Source: Bacteroidota bacterium (GTDB lineage: Bacteria > Bacteroidota > Bacteroidia > Bacteroidales > F082). From it: 64,000 nt of DNA. The stretch lies in contig JAERTF010000051.1 in assembly GCA_016845105.1 (NCBI GenBank), positions 52,590-116,589 of the forward strand, read 5' to 3'. Below the pieces are notes generated by a model. It was not told the origin of the DNA. It searched no databases and worked only from the letters and a program-made list of their open reading frames with translations. Both the position numbers and the translations under genes were made by a program. Below are positions 10,142 to 21,188 of the stretch, one piece after another. The number at the start of each line of letters is the position of its first letter. Position 1 is the stretch's first letter.

Positions 10142-11032
10142 CTAATTATTCAATGCCTCAGCTCCTCCAACAATTTCTAGTATTTCATTTGTAATAGAAG
10201 CCTGGCGAGCTTTGTTGTAGGTAAGTTTTAGATCCTTAAGCATCTCGTCTGCATTTTCGGTTGCCTTATGCATTGCTGTCATTCTTGCTCCATGCTCCGA
10301 AGCAAAACTATCGAGTAAGGCTTTGTAAAGCTGAACTTTTATGGCTTTTGGAACCAGAGCTTCAAGAATTTCTTCTTTGTTTGGTTCAAAGATGTAATTT
10401 GCATTTGCTTCTTCAGTTAATTCACCCTCATTGTTTTGTGCTTCTACAACAGGTAAAAATTGCTCTTCCTGAATTAGTTGAACAGCAGCATTTTTAAACT
10501 GATTGTATACAAGGATAATTTTATCGTATGACTTATCTACAAACAACTGCATTAATTCTTCAGCAATGGGAACAGCTTCTTCAAACGAAAGGTTGTCGAA
10601 TATTTCGGTATTAATCTCAATGGGTTTATATCCAGCTATTATTAGGTCATCAGCACCTTTTTTGCCAAGACATAAAAACTTAACATTACCCTTTTTATTT
10701 TGTTCAGCAAAGTTGCTTTCCACAAGATTAATTGCATTTTTAACAACATTTGCATTAAAAGCACCACATAAACCTCTATTTGAAGTTATTGTAACGATTA
10801 GTACATTTTGATCACCTCTGTCAGCAGTATATACACCCTCATCCGATCCTTCCATATCATTGGTTAAATCCTGCATTATATGCTGAAGTTTTTGAGCATA
10901 TGGTCGCATATTAAGAATGGCATTTTGAGCTTTCCTTAGTTTTGAGGCAGCAACCATTTTCATGGCACTTGTAATCTGCCGTGTTGAGTTAACGGATGAT
11001 ATTCGTATGCGTACTTCCTTAAGACTGGCCAT
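10142..11032 (-). CDS. atpG: F1 ATP synthase gamma subunit
   Basis: MASLKEVRIRISSVNSTRQITSAMKMVAASKLRKAQ; C-terminal NKARQASITNEILEIVGGAEAL. Confidence 0.97.
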   Translation of the reverse strand: MASLKEVRIRISSVNSTRQITSAMKMVAASKLRKAQNAILNMRPYAQKLQHIMQDLTNDMEGSDEGVYTADRGDQNVLIVTITSNRGLCGAFNANVVKNAINLVESNFAEQNKKGNVKFLCLGKKGADDLIIAGYKPIEINTEIFDNLSFEEAVPIAEELMQLFVDKSYDKIILVYNQFKNAAVQLIQEEQFLPVVEAQNNEGELTEEANANYIFEPNKEEILEALVPKAIKVQLYKALLDSFASEHGARMTAMHKATENADEMLKDLKLTYNKARQASITNEILEIVGGAEALNN

Positions 11033-11052
11033 GGTAATTAAATGTCAGTTTT

Positions 11053-12633
11053 TTATTCAAATTTACGAGATACTTCAGCTGCAGCTTTTTTAAGAGCTCC
11101 GGTTAATTCGTCAGTAAATTTACCTTCGCCAAGTTGCTTAATAATATCTTTTTGTTGAGTGTCCATATGCAATAAGAATGCATCCTGGAAATCAATAATC
11201 CTTTCAACGGGAACATCTGCCAATAGATTTTGAGAACCACAGTAAATAATTGCTACCTGCTCACCTACAGTAAGTGGTGAATATTGAGGCTGCTTAAGTA
11301 TTTCTACGTTACGTTTCCCCTTTTCAAGTACAGCCATTGTTGCAGCATCCAAATCGGAACCAAACTTAGCAAATGCTTCCAGCTCACGGAACTGAGCCTG
11401 ATCAAGCTTAAGTGTACCAGCAACCTTTTTCATTGATTTTATTTGAGCATTACCTCCCACACGTGATACAGAAATACCAACATTAATCGCCGGACGTATA
11501 CCAGAGTTAAACAAATCATTTTCAAGAAAAATCTGTCCATCAGTAATCGAAATTACATTTGTAGGAATATATGCACTTACGTCACCAGCCTGTGTTTCAA
11601 TAATTGGAAGGGCTGTTAATGAACCACCTCCTTTAATCATACCTTTAATGCTTTCGGGAACATCATTCATTTGATGAGCAATTTCATCTGAATTAATAAC
11701 CTTAGCAGCTCTTTCAAGTAATCTTGAATGTAAGTAAAATACATCTCCAGGATAAGCTTCACGGCCTGGTGGACGACGAAGCAATAGTGATACTTCACGG
11801 TATGCAACAGCCTGCTTACTTAAGTCATCATACACAACAAGTGCTGGACGACCTGTATCACGGAAGAATTCGCCAATAGCAGCTCCGGCAAATGGAGCAT
11901 AAAACTGCATAGCAGCAGGGTCGGAAGCTGAAGCCATTACAATTGTTGTGTAGGCCATGGCACCGTTTTCTTCAAGTATTTGCTGGATATTGGCTATTGT
12001 AGATCCTTTTTGTCCTGAAGCCACATATATACAATAAACAGGTTCTCCTTTATCGTAAAATTCCTTTTGATTAATAATTGTGTCGATGGCAATGGCAGTT
12101 TTACCTGTTTGACGGTCACCAATAATTAGTTCTCGCTGTCCACGTCCAATCGGAATCATTGCATCAATAGCTTTAATCCCGGTTTGTAGAGGTTCGTTTA
12201 CAGGCTGACGGAAAATCACACCTGGTGCCTTACGCTCCAGAGGCATTTCGTAAGTGTCACCTTCGATAGCTCCTTTACCATCAATTGGTTCACCAAGGGT
12301 GTTCACAACACGACCAAGTAATCCTTCTCCAACCTTAAGTGAAGCAATACGTTTGGTACGCTTTACACTATCACCTTCGTTAATATCACCTGGTTCACCC
12401 AGCAATACAATACCCACATTATCTTCTTCAAGGTTAAGAACAATTCCCATTAACCCTGTTTTTTCAAACTCTACCAACTCACCCGCCTCAACATTTGTTA
12501 AGCCGTAAACACGAGCAATACCATCTCCAATTTGTAATACTGATCCAACTTCTTCTAATACTGCTTCTGATTCGAAACCTGCTAGTTCTTTACGTAGAAT
12601 TGCTGATACTTCAGCCGGTTTAATGTCTGCCAT
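11053..12633 (-). CDS. atpA: F1 ATP synthase alpha subunit
   Basis: [65 protein letters not shown]. Confidence 0.98.
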   Translation of the reverse strand: MADIKPAEVSAILRKELAGFESEAVLEEVGSVLQIGDGIARVYGLTNVEAGELVEFEKTGLMGIVLNLEEDNVGIVLLGEPGDINEGDSVKRTKRIASLKVGEGLLGRVVNTLGEPIDGKGAIEGDTYEMPLERKAPGVIFRQPVNEPLQTGIKAIDAMIPIGRGQRELIIGDRQTGKTAIAIDTIINQKEFYDKGEPVYCIYVASGQKGSTIANIQQILEENGAMAYTTIVMASASDPAAMQFYAPFAGAAIGEFFRDTGRPALVVYDDLSKQAVAYREVSLLLRRPPGREAYPGDVFYLHSRLLERAAKVINSDEIAHQMNDVPESIKGMIKGGGSLTALPIIETQAGDVSAYIPTNVISITDGQIFLENDLFNSGIRPAINVGISVSRVGGNAQIKSMKKVAGTLKLDQAQFRELEAFAKFGSDLDAATMAVLEKGKRNVEILKQPQYSPLTVGEQVAIIYCGSQNLLADVPVERIIDFQDAFLLHMDTQQKDIIKQLGEGKFTDELTGALKKAAAEVSRKFE

Positions 12634-12654
12634 ACGACGTATTTGTTTACTTTG

Positions 12655-13212
12655 TTAAAATTGTATTTCGTACAGGTTTTCTGAAAAACCTTTTTTTAAC
12701 TTATTCAATTGATTAATAATACTTGCATCATATTGATAATCCTGAAAATCAACAATGAAGCCACCAATTATGTCTTCGTTTACTTTTTCGGATAATTCAA
12801 TATTCATTTTTGTTGAATCCTTCAGTTTAGTGGTAATTTCACTTTTAACTTTAGCATCAGCTTTAAGCGCGGTTGTAAGGTTTACAGGAAGGATGTTTTT
12901 ATACTCTTTATAAATTGCATCATATGCTTCACAAATGTACGGAATATACTTTTCTCTGCCTTTTTTTGTGATTAATCGAAGAAACTTTATCGATAATTCA
13001 TGTAAAGAGTTCTCGAAAATAGCATCAATGATTTTTATCTTTTTATGTTCATCAATTACAGGATTTGCTATTATTATTCGTAGTTCACGATTTTCAGCAA
13101 ATACTTTTCCAACTTGTTTTAGGTCAGCATCAACTTTATCACGGGCTTTAAATTCCCCTGCTAAATCGAATAATGCCTGTGCATAGCGGTTTGATAATAA
13201 TTTAATTCTCAT
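12655..13212 (-). CDS. atpH: F1 ATP synthase delta subunit
   Basis: NRYAQALFDLA start, NEDIIGGFIVDFQDYQYDASI end; position between atpF and atpA. Confidence 0.94.
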   Translation of the reverse strand: MRIKLLSNRYAQALFDLAGEFKARDKVDADLKQVGKVFAENRELRIIIANPVIDEHKKIKIIDAIFENSLHELSIKFLRLITKKGREKYIPYICEAYDAIYKEYKNILPVNLTTALKADAKVKSEITTKLKDSTKMNIELSEKVNEDIIGGFIVDFQDYQYDASIINQLNKLKKGFSENLYEIQF

Positions 13213-13223
13213 GCTGTAACTTC

Positions 13224-13718
13224 TTAGTTTAAGCTGGTCTCGCTAAGTAATTTCTCTGCGTAAGCGGTTTGTTGTTTTTTATCCTTGAGTTCTTCGCGAA
13301 GTATTTTCTCTGCGATTTCAATGGAGTAACTTGCTATTGTATTCTTAATGTCAACTACTGCAGCTTTTTTCTCGCTCTCAATTCGCTCCCTTGCACTTTC
13401 AACAATTTTGTCGGCAGCAACCTGTGCTTTATCCTTAGCATCGTTAATCATCTTTTCTTTAAGAGCTCTGGCTTCCTTAAGAATATTATCTCTGTCATCT
13501 TTAGCTTCACGAATTAATTCTTCGTTATCAAGCTTAAGGTTTTCCATTGCTTCACGAGCTTTTTCAGCTGCAAGCAATGATTCTTCGATTGATCTTTCTC
13601 TTTCTGATAATGCATCAGTAATTGCAGGCCAAGCATATTTTGCAAGCACCCAAAGCAATATTCCGAATGCCAGGGTCATCCAAATTACGAGTCCAAAACC
13701 GGGATTGATTAATGACAT
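13224..13718 (-). CDS. atpF: Fo ATP synthase b subunit
   Basis: Single N-terminal TM (GFGLVIWMTLAFGILLWVLAKYAWPAI) and long charged coil. Confidence 0.95.
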   Translation of the reverse strand: MSLINPGFGLVIWMTLAFGILLWVLAKYAWPAITDALSERERSIEESLLAAEKAREAMENLKLDNEELIREAKDDRDNILKEARALKEKMINDAKDKAQVAADKIVESARERIESEKKAAVVDIKNTIASYSIEIAEKILREELKDKKQQTAYAEKLLSETSLN

Positions 13719-13808
13719 AATCTATTATTTTTTTATTCAGTTATTCAATTTAATTAACTGATATGATGCAGCCAATCGCTACATCATATCAGAATACATC
13801 GCTGTTGC

Positions 13809-14087
<279 letters not shown>

Positions 14088-14107
14088 TTAATAATGGATA
14101 AAATTCA

Positions 14108-15229
14108 TTAATGTGATTCTTCCGTTGCCATACCAAAATAAAGCGCTGAAAGAAGAGTAAATACATATGCTTGAATAAATGCAACCAATATTTCAAGAAC
14201 ATCCATGAAAATGGAAAACCCAACCGAAATAACAGCAACACCATAACCGGCCCCAGCACTAATTTCGCCAAAAATAAAAATCAAACTTATAAATCCAAGA
14301 ATGATAATATGCCCTGCACTTATGTTTGCAAAAAGACGTACCATAAGTACAAATGGCTTTGTGAAAACTCCCATAAGCTCTACAATAGGCATAAGTGGAA
14401 CGGGTATTTTTAGCCACCATGGCACACCAGGTGCATTTACAATATGTAACCAATAATTTTTGTTTCCGCTAAAAGTTGTAATAATAAATGTAAACACTGC
14501 GAGAACACCAGTAACTCCAATGTTACCCGTTACATTAGCTCCACCCGGGAAAAACGGAACAATTCCCAATAGGTTGTTTAACAGTATAAAGAAAAAGACG
14601 GTAAGCAAAAAAGGTAAATACCTTTTGTATCTTTTTTCACCAATTGATGCTTTAGCAATATCATCGCGAACAAAAATAATAATTGGTTCTAAGAAAGACT
14701 GAAGTCCTTTAGGAGCCATTCCTTCTCTTCTTTTGTAAGCTTTTGCAACTGACATAAAAACAAATATCAGCACAAAAACACTGAGAAAAATCGCCAGCAC
14801 ATTTTTTGTAAATGAAAAATCGAGTGTTGGTCGTATTTCTTCACCTGTTGATGATTTTCGAACGAGTTTCCCAGCATTCATATCATGATGCGAAATAAAA
14901 TATCCATCGTGTATTTTGCTGTGATGAAAAACCGATGACATAAAGAAATGAAATTTGCCTTCATCATAAAGCATAATTGGCAGAGGAACTGTAATATGGA
15001 CATCATCCCAATCCATAATATGCCATTCATAAGAGTCGGTAATATGTTCAATTATCATTTCACCTGCCTGAAATTCTTGGGTTTCGATTTCCTTTTCCCA
15101 AGATTCAGCACCATCATTGGTTCCATGATCATCTTGTTGAGCGGATAATTGCATGGTTCCAAACATCACTAATAAGGTGATTGTTGCTAAGCGGCCAAGG
15201 GTTCCAAATCTGTGTAATATACTACTCAT
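14108..15229 (-). CDS. atpB: Fo ATP synthase a subunit with signal peptide and long N-terminal extension
   Basis: C-terminal MVRLFANISAGHIIILGFISL and ILVAFIQAYVFTLLSALYFG; N-terminus with signal-peptide-like segment and about 130 soluble residues. Confidence 0.95.
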   Translation of the reverse strand: MSSILHRFGTLGRLATITLLVMFGTMQLSAQQDDHGTNDGAESWEKEIETQEFQAGEMIIEHITDSYEWHIMDWDDVHITVPLPIMLYDEGKFHFFMSSVFHHSKIHDGYFISHHDMNAGKLVRKSSTGEEIRPTLDFSFTKNVLAIFLSVFVLIFVFMSVAKAYKRREGMAPKGLQSFLEPIIIFVRDDIAKASIGEKRYKRYLPFLLTVFFFILLNNLLGIVPFFPGGANVTGNIGVTGVLAVFTFIITTFSGNKNYWLHIVNAPGVPWWLKIPVPLMPIVELMGVFTKPFVLMVRLFANISAGHIIILGFISLIFIFGEISAGAGYGVAVISVGFSIFMDVLEILVAFIQAYVFTLLSALYFGMATEESH

Positions 15230-15510
15230 TTACAAAGGAATGTTGTTAAGTTTAACGCAGTTAAATTAGCGTGCAATTTTACGAATAATTACCGAATTAG
15301 AAAAATGAAATATTAATTTATTTATTTACTGGGTATTAAGGGTCTGTAAACCCTTTATGTAGAAGCTTTCTAAATAAAAATTTTTATGGAAAAACTATTC
15401 AGAAAATGCTTAATTTCACAGCAAAGCATAAAGTCTTAACAAATAGACCTGACTTGAGATGTTCATCTATTGCACAGAATATTGAAAACAGGCAAAAAAA
15501 ACTTACTACT

Positions 15511-16005
15511 ATGAAAACTATATTATCTGCAATTTTATTAAGTACACTTATTTTAGTCTCATCATGTGAACAACAAAAAGCAAAAAAATGTGAAGAAGAA
15601 AAAGAAGCCATAGAAAACCTGTTGGAGAATTACATTCTTGCAAATGAGAATCAGGATTTGGAATTAATTGAAGAAATATGGGCCTCTGATGATGACATTG
15701 TTCTATATGGAACCGATTCAGATGAAAGAATAGTTGGATGGGCTAATATTAGATCAGGAATTAAAGAACAGTTTGGGTTTATCTCCGATACATATATCTC
15801 TGCATCAAATCAGTTTATCAAGTTAAATTGTACTGGAAATACTGCCTGGTTTGCCGAAACCTTAAACTATAACTACATTTATAAAGGTACCGCTCATAAA
15901 TACGAAGGGTTAAGATTTACAGGAGTTGTAGAAAAAATTGATGGTAGTTGGCGTCTTGTTCAGGCTCATCTTTCACTACCCGCTTCTGTAGGTATTGGTG
16001 ATTAG
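15511..16005 (+). CDS. SnoaL/NTF2-like (DUF4440-type) lipoprotein
   Basis: Lipobox ILVSSC; NTF2-like pattern (AIENLLENYILANENQDLELIEEIWASDDDIVLYGTDSDERIVGWANIRSGI...FTGVVEKIDGSWRLVQAHLS). Internal ATG at 15511 preferred. Confidence 0.75.
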   Translation: MKTILSAILLSTLILVSSCEQQKAKKCEEEKEAIENLLENYILANENQDLELIEEIWASDDDIVLYGTDSDERIVGWANIRSGIKEQFGFISDTYISASNQFIKLNCTGNTAWFAETLNYNYIYKGTAHKYEGLRFTGVVEKIDGSWRLVQAHLSLPASVGIGD

Positions 16006-16017
16006 GTATTGATATTA

Positions 16018-16083
16018 GGGTTTTAAGGTATATGGGTATAAGGGTATATGGGTATATGGGTATAAAGGTATATGGGTATAAAG
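16018..16083. repeat. G-rich tandem array of GGTATAT/GGGTATA units
   Basis: AGGGTTTTAAGGTATATGGGTATAAGGGTATATGGGTATATGGGTATAAAGGTATATGGGTATAAA. Confidence 0.9.
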
Positions 16084-16331
16084 AGACAAGGTAATAGTAA
16101 AAGAGGAACTGCAACAAAAAACTGGACAAAAAGATAAGTTATCCTACCATTTCATATTTTTATTCGTTACTTTTCCAAATCACTACAAGTGATAAATGAT
16201 TCAATGAAGATTGCATGCTTTGCGTATAGTACCATGTATCAATGTGTTCAAACATAGAAATTTATGCAGGCTTTCTTTTAAAGCAATTATGTTTATATCC
16301 ATTCTGTTTTGATTGTTTAAAAAAGCAAGTT

Positions 16332-16400
16332 CACCCTATACCCTATACCCTATACCCCTATACCCTTACAGCCCTATAACCCTATACCTTATAACCTTTT
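16332..16400. repeat. C-rich tandem array of CCCTATA units, inverted relative to the 16018 array
   Basis: CACCCTATACCCTATACCCTATACCCCTATACCCTTACAGCCCTATAACCCTATACCTTATAACCTTTT. Confidence 0.9.
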
Positions 16401-16490
16401 AAACCCATTCCTATCATCTCTTTTCCCCTAGTTTTTATAAGCTATTGCTATTTGGTAGTCTTATTACTAAAACTTCAGTGTTCATTTTTC

Positions 16491-16570
16491 ACAGTAGGGG
16501 TAAAGCCATAGTTAGCTGTCATATATATAGGCTATTGTTTTTCAACAAGAACTATTTAAACCTTCAACCC
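16491..16570 (+). promoter_or_regulatory. 80-bp conserved leader/promoter block shared with 21109-21188
   Basis: ACAGTAGGGGTAAAGCCATAGTTAGCTGTCATATATATAGGCTATTGTTTTTCAACAAGAACTATTTAAACC... nearly matches the block before the second giant gene. Confidence 0.75.
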
Positions 16571-19500
16571 ATGAAACAAGCTGCTACAATTATTTTTCTG
16601 CTGCTTACGCAGATTTCCTTAGGCGCAATTTTTGAATTTAACTTTTCAACTAACTCATTGGATAATGTTCAAATTCAGGATGGGGTTGTTGGTACAGGCC
16701 AAATTTATGGCACTGTAACCGATACTATTTCGGGAGATTCATTGTTCGGTGTATCTGTTACAACAGGAGCTAATACCACCCAAACAGATACCAACGGTTA
16801 TTATGAGCTCATTTTGGATGAAGGCAGTTATGATTTGCTTTTCAGTTTTTTAGGCTATGAAAGCAGGGTGATAAGCACCGTTGTAGTTTCAGGTTCTGTA
16901 TCTGAGGAAAGTGCTAATTTGTATGTTGTTGCCAATCCGGTACCATGGGTAATTGCTGATGTTAATGCTGCAGAAACAGAGTGTTTGGTATCATGGAGTG
17001 AGCCCCAGGGAACTTATATGATACTGTATGATGATGATGAAGTAGATAATCACTTGATTTGGACAATTCCCGGAAATGCAGTTGGTGTTCGTTTTTCACC
17101 CAAAGGGTATCCTGCTACTGTAACTGGAGGAAGTTTAAATGTAGGTGATGGTAGTTTCCCCACCGGAGCTAACTTTATAGGTACACTGTTTGCTATTGGT
17201 ATTTTTGATGATGATGGCGTAAATGGCCTCCCCGGTACAGTCCTTGATTCGGTTTTGGTTGAAGTAGTTAATTATAATTGGGTAGATTTTTATGATGTTT
17301 TTAACAACACGTTTTATGATGGTGACTTTTATATTGTTATGTGGCAATTGGGTGTTGAAACCAATTCTGCACCCATAGCCATCGATACAGATTTAACTTC
17401 TTTTTATAATTCAGTTACCTTACAACAGGGAGCAGGTTGGGCTGAATCACCTAACCAAAATTTTATGATTAGAGCCTATGTTAATGGTGTTTATTACACA
17501 AATAATTCACCATATTATTGGTACACTTACTACACCATAGCAAGAGTAAGCAATTTTGATCCCTTGGTAGGACCGGAATCAGGCGTATTAACTCCAATAG
17601 CAAACCCTTCAAATGAGATATTTGGCGATCATGCATTTGGTGGACAGGCCCCTGGATTCTATGCTTATGCCGTAAGAGCTGTATATCCCCATGCAAGTTC
17701 ATTCTTGACCTTTTCGAATATTGTACATCGTGGAATAGATAATACCGTTACTTTTGAGTTAACCCATTGTATGGATGACCTACCAGAAGGCATTGAGGTA
17801 ACACTTATTGGATTTGATTACCCTTTTGAAGTTTTTTCTGCAATATCTGATGCCAGTGGAATTGTAGTATTTAATGATGTAGTTGATGGTAGTTATTACC
17901 TAAGGGCATATAAGCCAGGATTTGAGCCTTACGAAGATTTTGATTTACAGATTTATGATGATTTATTCTATAATATTATGCTTACCGGATTAGTGCTTCC
18001 TCCTCAAAATCTGGAGGTTGATCCACTAACATCTATAGCAACATGGGATGATCCAACTATTATAAAACTACAAACAGAAGATTTCGAAGGAGCAGTATTC
18101 CCACCTGATGGTTGGCAATCATCATCATTGGGTATTGGATGGTATTCAACTGATAATGGTAGTTCGGCCAACTGGATTATCCCTCCGGGAGATGGTTATT
18201 ACGCATTGTCAAATGATGATGATGCAGGAGCCACAAATGATGGGAGTAGTGATTATCTTATTACACCTTTATTGGATTTAACAGATTGTATTTCGTATCA
18301 AATTAAATTTGATTATTTCTTCGATGCGACAAATAGTGAAAGAGCATATTTTGAATATAGCCTTGATACAGGAACTACATGGATACTTGTGGATTCATTG
18401 GTTTCGGTTTCGGAATGGACATTGGATTCAGTGGACTTAACTTTTCTGTCCGGGCCAGGATCAACACCGGTATTGTTGGCTTTTCATGCAGACGATAACG
18501 GAGGATTGGCATCTGGATTGGCAATTGATAATGTGGGAGTTATAAATTTTCCACTTTCATTAATTGGTTATTATTTATATCTGGATGGTAGTTTTATCGC
18601 TCAGGTTCCGTCAACTATAAGGACATACACTTTTGTAGATTTATCTTATGGTCAAACATACGAGGCAAGCGTTAGAACACTTAGAGAATGCGGATTGTCT
18701 GATCCTAGTAATTATTTTATCTGGGAATCCACATACTTGCATCCGCCCCGCAACTTGGTCGATGATTATGTTTATGGAATGGACTCAATTCCAATTATGT
18801 GGAATCCACCGCTGACCGGAACAATTCCAATGGCAGCGGCATTTAACATTGTTTATGTTGGCCCTCAAAAACAAGATGTAAGTTCAACCATGGATGCTGC
18901 AAAAGAGGTTACAATTATTGAGTTTGAAAATAAGAGTAATAGATATATGGGTGATCTTCAATTTTCATTTCCCACTTTAATGGGAGGTGGTGAAGCTGGT
19001 TGTGAAACCGATGGTGAGTTTATTTATACAGTAATGCCCAATCAATTTATTAAGTATGATATTGATGGCTTTTTAATCGAAAGCTTCTCCATTGCCGGAG
19101 TTTCTGATGTTAAGGATTTAGCGTATGATGGTGAATTTTTCTATGGAGCTGCAGCCAACACTACGGTTTTTGTAATGGATTTTACCACGCAATTATTGGT
19201 TACAACATTTACTGCGCCCACTGATGTTCGTGCAATTGCCTATAATGTAGATGATGAAACTTTTTTCACAAATAACTGGGGAACAGATATTGTAAACTTT
19301 GATGCATCGGGAAATAATTTGGGATCGTTTACCCCAAGCGTAACAGCAATTTATGGATTGGCATACGATAAGTGGTCGATACAAGGAGTGCAAAGTATTT
19401 GGGCATACGATCAAGGAGAAAATAATTTAATACAGTTTGCTTTACCAAGTGGTGAACCAACGGGCTTTGTTATTGATGTTGAATGCCAAACATGCTCCAC

Positions 19501-20989
19501 AGGATTAGCAGGAGGATTATTTACATATCCCGGTTTATATGAAGATGGAAAAGTAACCATTGGAGGTGCTGCACAGGATGAAATAGTTTGGGGTATCGAC
19601 CTGGCAGATTATAGTGTAAGTGGATTGATTCCGGATGGTTTAACATCCTTTAATTTATACTTAAATAATACCTTTATGGGAGATGTACCCTATGCTAACC
19701 AAGCTGCAAACGAGTTCTTAACTCATATTTTTGAGCCATTGGATCCGGGATCGTATTATTATTGTGTAAGTGCAGTTTATGAACTTACCAGTTATGGTTT
19801 TCCTGGCGATTATAGTGAATCACAATGGATATGCGGAGACTCCGTTCATTTGGTTTGGGGATCAATAATACCATATACTGAAAACTGGAGTAGCGGAACC
19901 TTTCAAGGCTGGACCTTAAACAACAACTCAGAAAACTGGCTTATAAATTCACATGAAGGAGAGCCCGCACCATCAGCACAATTTTCATGGGAACCCATAC
20001 TCGAAAATGATTACTCTTCTACGCTTACAAGTGAGCCAATTGTTGTTGATTCAATAACCGAAGGAGATATTTTTCTTGATTTTGATCTTAAACTAGTTGA
20101 TGTAAATTCAACGGGCGAAGAGAAATTATTGGTAGAAATATACAATGGAACAGAGTGGTCTCAGGTTGCCGAATTTGCAAATAATGGAAAATCAGGGTTT
20201 ACTACAAATCACATAAATATCTCAAACTACTGCCTAGGAAGCACAACAAAGGTTAGGTTTAATGTAACCGGACAAAACTCATCAGATATAGAATCATGGT
20301 TTTTGGATAATATAAGCATAACCCGACAATGTAGTTCTCCAACAAACCTCATGGGTGAATATATTTGGAATAATAATGATGATATGGGAGTGGAACTCTG
20401 CTGGAATAGTCCGGATACAACAGGAAAAAGTCTTGGTAGTTTTGGAAATAATGAAATGCAAATCGACTTTAATAATAGAAGTAGAGAAATGGAAGGTTTT
20501 AATATTTATCGAATGCATATGGATTCAACAAATTATGCATTGTATGATATAGTGCCATTACAGCCAGGACAGTCTTCCTATTGCTATTATGATGAAATTC
20601 CAAATACAAGTATACATACAGGATACTACTATCAGGTAACGGCTAGTTATTCAGGCGAATTTGATAATTGTGAGTCGGCTCCTGCCAATTCGTTGGAGAT
20701 TCCGGATAATGATTTTGTATATGTATTTGTAACTGGTATTGAGAACAAAGTTGAAGCAAACCCAATAAGAGTTTATCCCAATCCCACACATAATGTACTC
20801 AATGTAAGTTCCAATGGAACAATTTATAGCATTACCCTTATCAACAACATTGGTCAGGTTGTGTACTATAATAATGGTATTAATGAGTTGGATATTAAAC
20901 TTAATACTGGCTTGTATGAAACGGGTGTATATCTTATTAAAGTTGAAACAGAAAAAGGAATATCACTACAAAAAGTAATTGTTAAATAG
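16571..20989 (+). CDS. giant secreted T9SS protein: carboxypeptidase-regulatory-like, fibronectin III/choice-of-anchor-J-like modules, type A sorting domain
   Basis: Signal peptide MKQAATIIFLLLTQISLG; YGTVTDTISGDSLFGVSVTTG...; WQSSSLGIGWYSTDNGSSANWIIPPGDGYYA; VYPNPTHNVLNV...GVYLIKVETEKGISLQKVIVK. ATG 16571 preferred over 16445. Confidence 0.9.
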   Translation: MKQAATIIFLLLTQISLGAIFEFNFSTNSLDNVQIQDGVVGTGQIYGTVTDTISGDSLFGVSVTTGANTTQTDTNGYYELILDEGSYDLLFSFLGYESRVISTVVVSGSVSEESANLYVVANPVPWVIADVNAAETECLVSWSEPQGTYMILYDDDEVDNHLIWTIPGNAVGVRFSPKGYPATVTGGSLNVGDGSFPTGANFIGTLFAIGIFDDDGVNGLPGTVLDSVLVEVVNYNWVDFYDVFNNTFYDGDFYIVMWQLGVETNSAPIAIDTDLTSFYNSVTLQQGAGWAESPNQNFMIRAYVNGVYYTNNSPYYWYTYYTIARVSNFDPLVGPESGVLTPIANPSNEIFGDHAFGGQAPGFYAYAVRAVYPHASSFLTFSNIVHRGIDNTVTFELTHCMDDLPEGIEVTLIGFDYPFEVFSAISDASGIVVFNDVVDGSYYLRAYKPGFEPYEDFDLQIYDDLFYNIMLTGLVLPPQNLEVDPLTSIATWDDPTIIKLQTEDFEGAVFPPDGWQSSSLGIGWYSTDNGSSANWIIPPGDGYYALSNDDDAGATNDGSSDYLITPLLDLTDCISYQIKFDYFFDATNSERAYFEYSLDTGTTWILVDSLVSVSEWTLDSVDLTFLSGPGSTPVLLAFHADDNGGLASGLAIDNVGVINFPLSLIGYYLYLDGSFIAQVPSTIRTYTFVDLSYGQTYEASVRTLRECGLSDPSNYFIWESTYLHPPRNLVDDYVYGMDSIPIMWNPPLTGTIPMAAAFNIVYVGPQKQDVSSTMDAAKEVTIIEFENKSNRYMGDLQFSFPTLMGGGEAGCETDGEFIYTVMPNQFIKYDIDGFLIESFSIAGVSDVKDLAYDGEFFYGAAANTTVFVMDFTTQLLVTTFTAPTDVRAIAYNVDDETFFTNNWGTDIVNFDASGNNLGSFTPSVTAIYGLAYDKWSIQGVQSIWAYDQGENNLIQFALPSGEPTGFVIDVECQTCSTGLAGGLFTYPGLYEDGKVTIGGAAQDEIVWGIDLADYSVSGLIPDGLTSFNLYLNNTFMGDVPYANQAANEFLTHIFEPLDPGSYYYCVSAVYELTSYGFPGDYSESQWICGDSVHLVWGSIIPYTENWSSGTFQGWTLNNNSENWLINSHEGEPAPSAQFSWEPILENDYSSTLTSEPIVVDSITEGDIFLDFDLKLVDVNSTGEEKLLVEIYNGTEWSQVAEFANNGKSGFTTNHINISNYCLGSTTKVRFNVTGQNSSDIESWFLDNISITRQCSSPTNLMGEYIWNNNDDMGVELCWNSPDTTGKSLGSFGNNEMQIDFNNRSREMEGFNIYRMHMDSTNYALYDIVPLQPGQSSYCYYDEIPNTSIHTGYYYQVTASYSGEFDNCESAPANSLEIPDNDFVYVFVTGIENKVEANPIRVYPNPTHNVLNVSSNGTIYSITLINNIGQVVYYNNGINELDIKLNTGLYETGVYLIKVETEKGISLQKVIVK

Positions 20990-21108
20990 GTATTTGATTT
21001 AACGGTTTGATTCATATACTTTTTTTGAGTTTCCGATATGCTACAGATTCATATATCTAAATGCCAACATATTAACAAAGGAGTTCAATATCCAATTAAT
21101 ATTATTTT

Positions 21109-21188
21109 ACAGTAGGGGTAAATCCACAGTTAACTGTCATATATATAAGCTATTGTTTTCAGCAAGAACTATTTCAACCCTCAGACCC
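21109..21188 (+). promoter_or_regulatory. 80-bp conserved leader/promoter block, second copy
   Basis: ACAGTAGGGGTAAATCCACAGTTAACTGTCATATATATAAGCTATTGTTTTCAGCAAGAACTATTTCAACCC; includes the palindrome ACAGTTAACTGT. Confidence 0.75.

Noticed and set aside
16018-16400. CRISPR or telomere interpretation of the GGGTATA arrays
   Set aside because: Units are 7-15 bp without spacers and there is no replicon end; treated as microsatellites.
16445-16570. N-terminal extension of the first giant ORF (start at 16445)
   Set aside because: It would translate the conserved non-coding 80-bp leader; the signal peptide begins at ATG 16571. The same applies to 21153 versus 21189.
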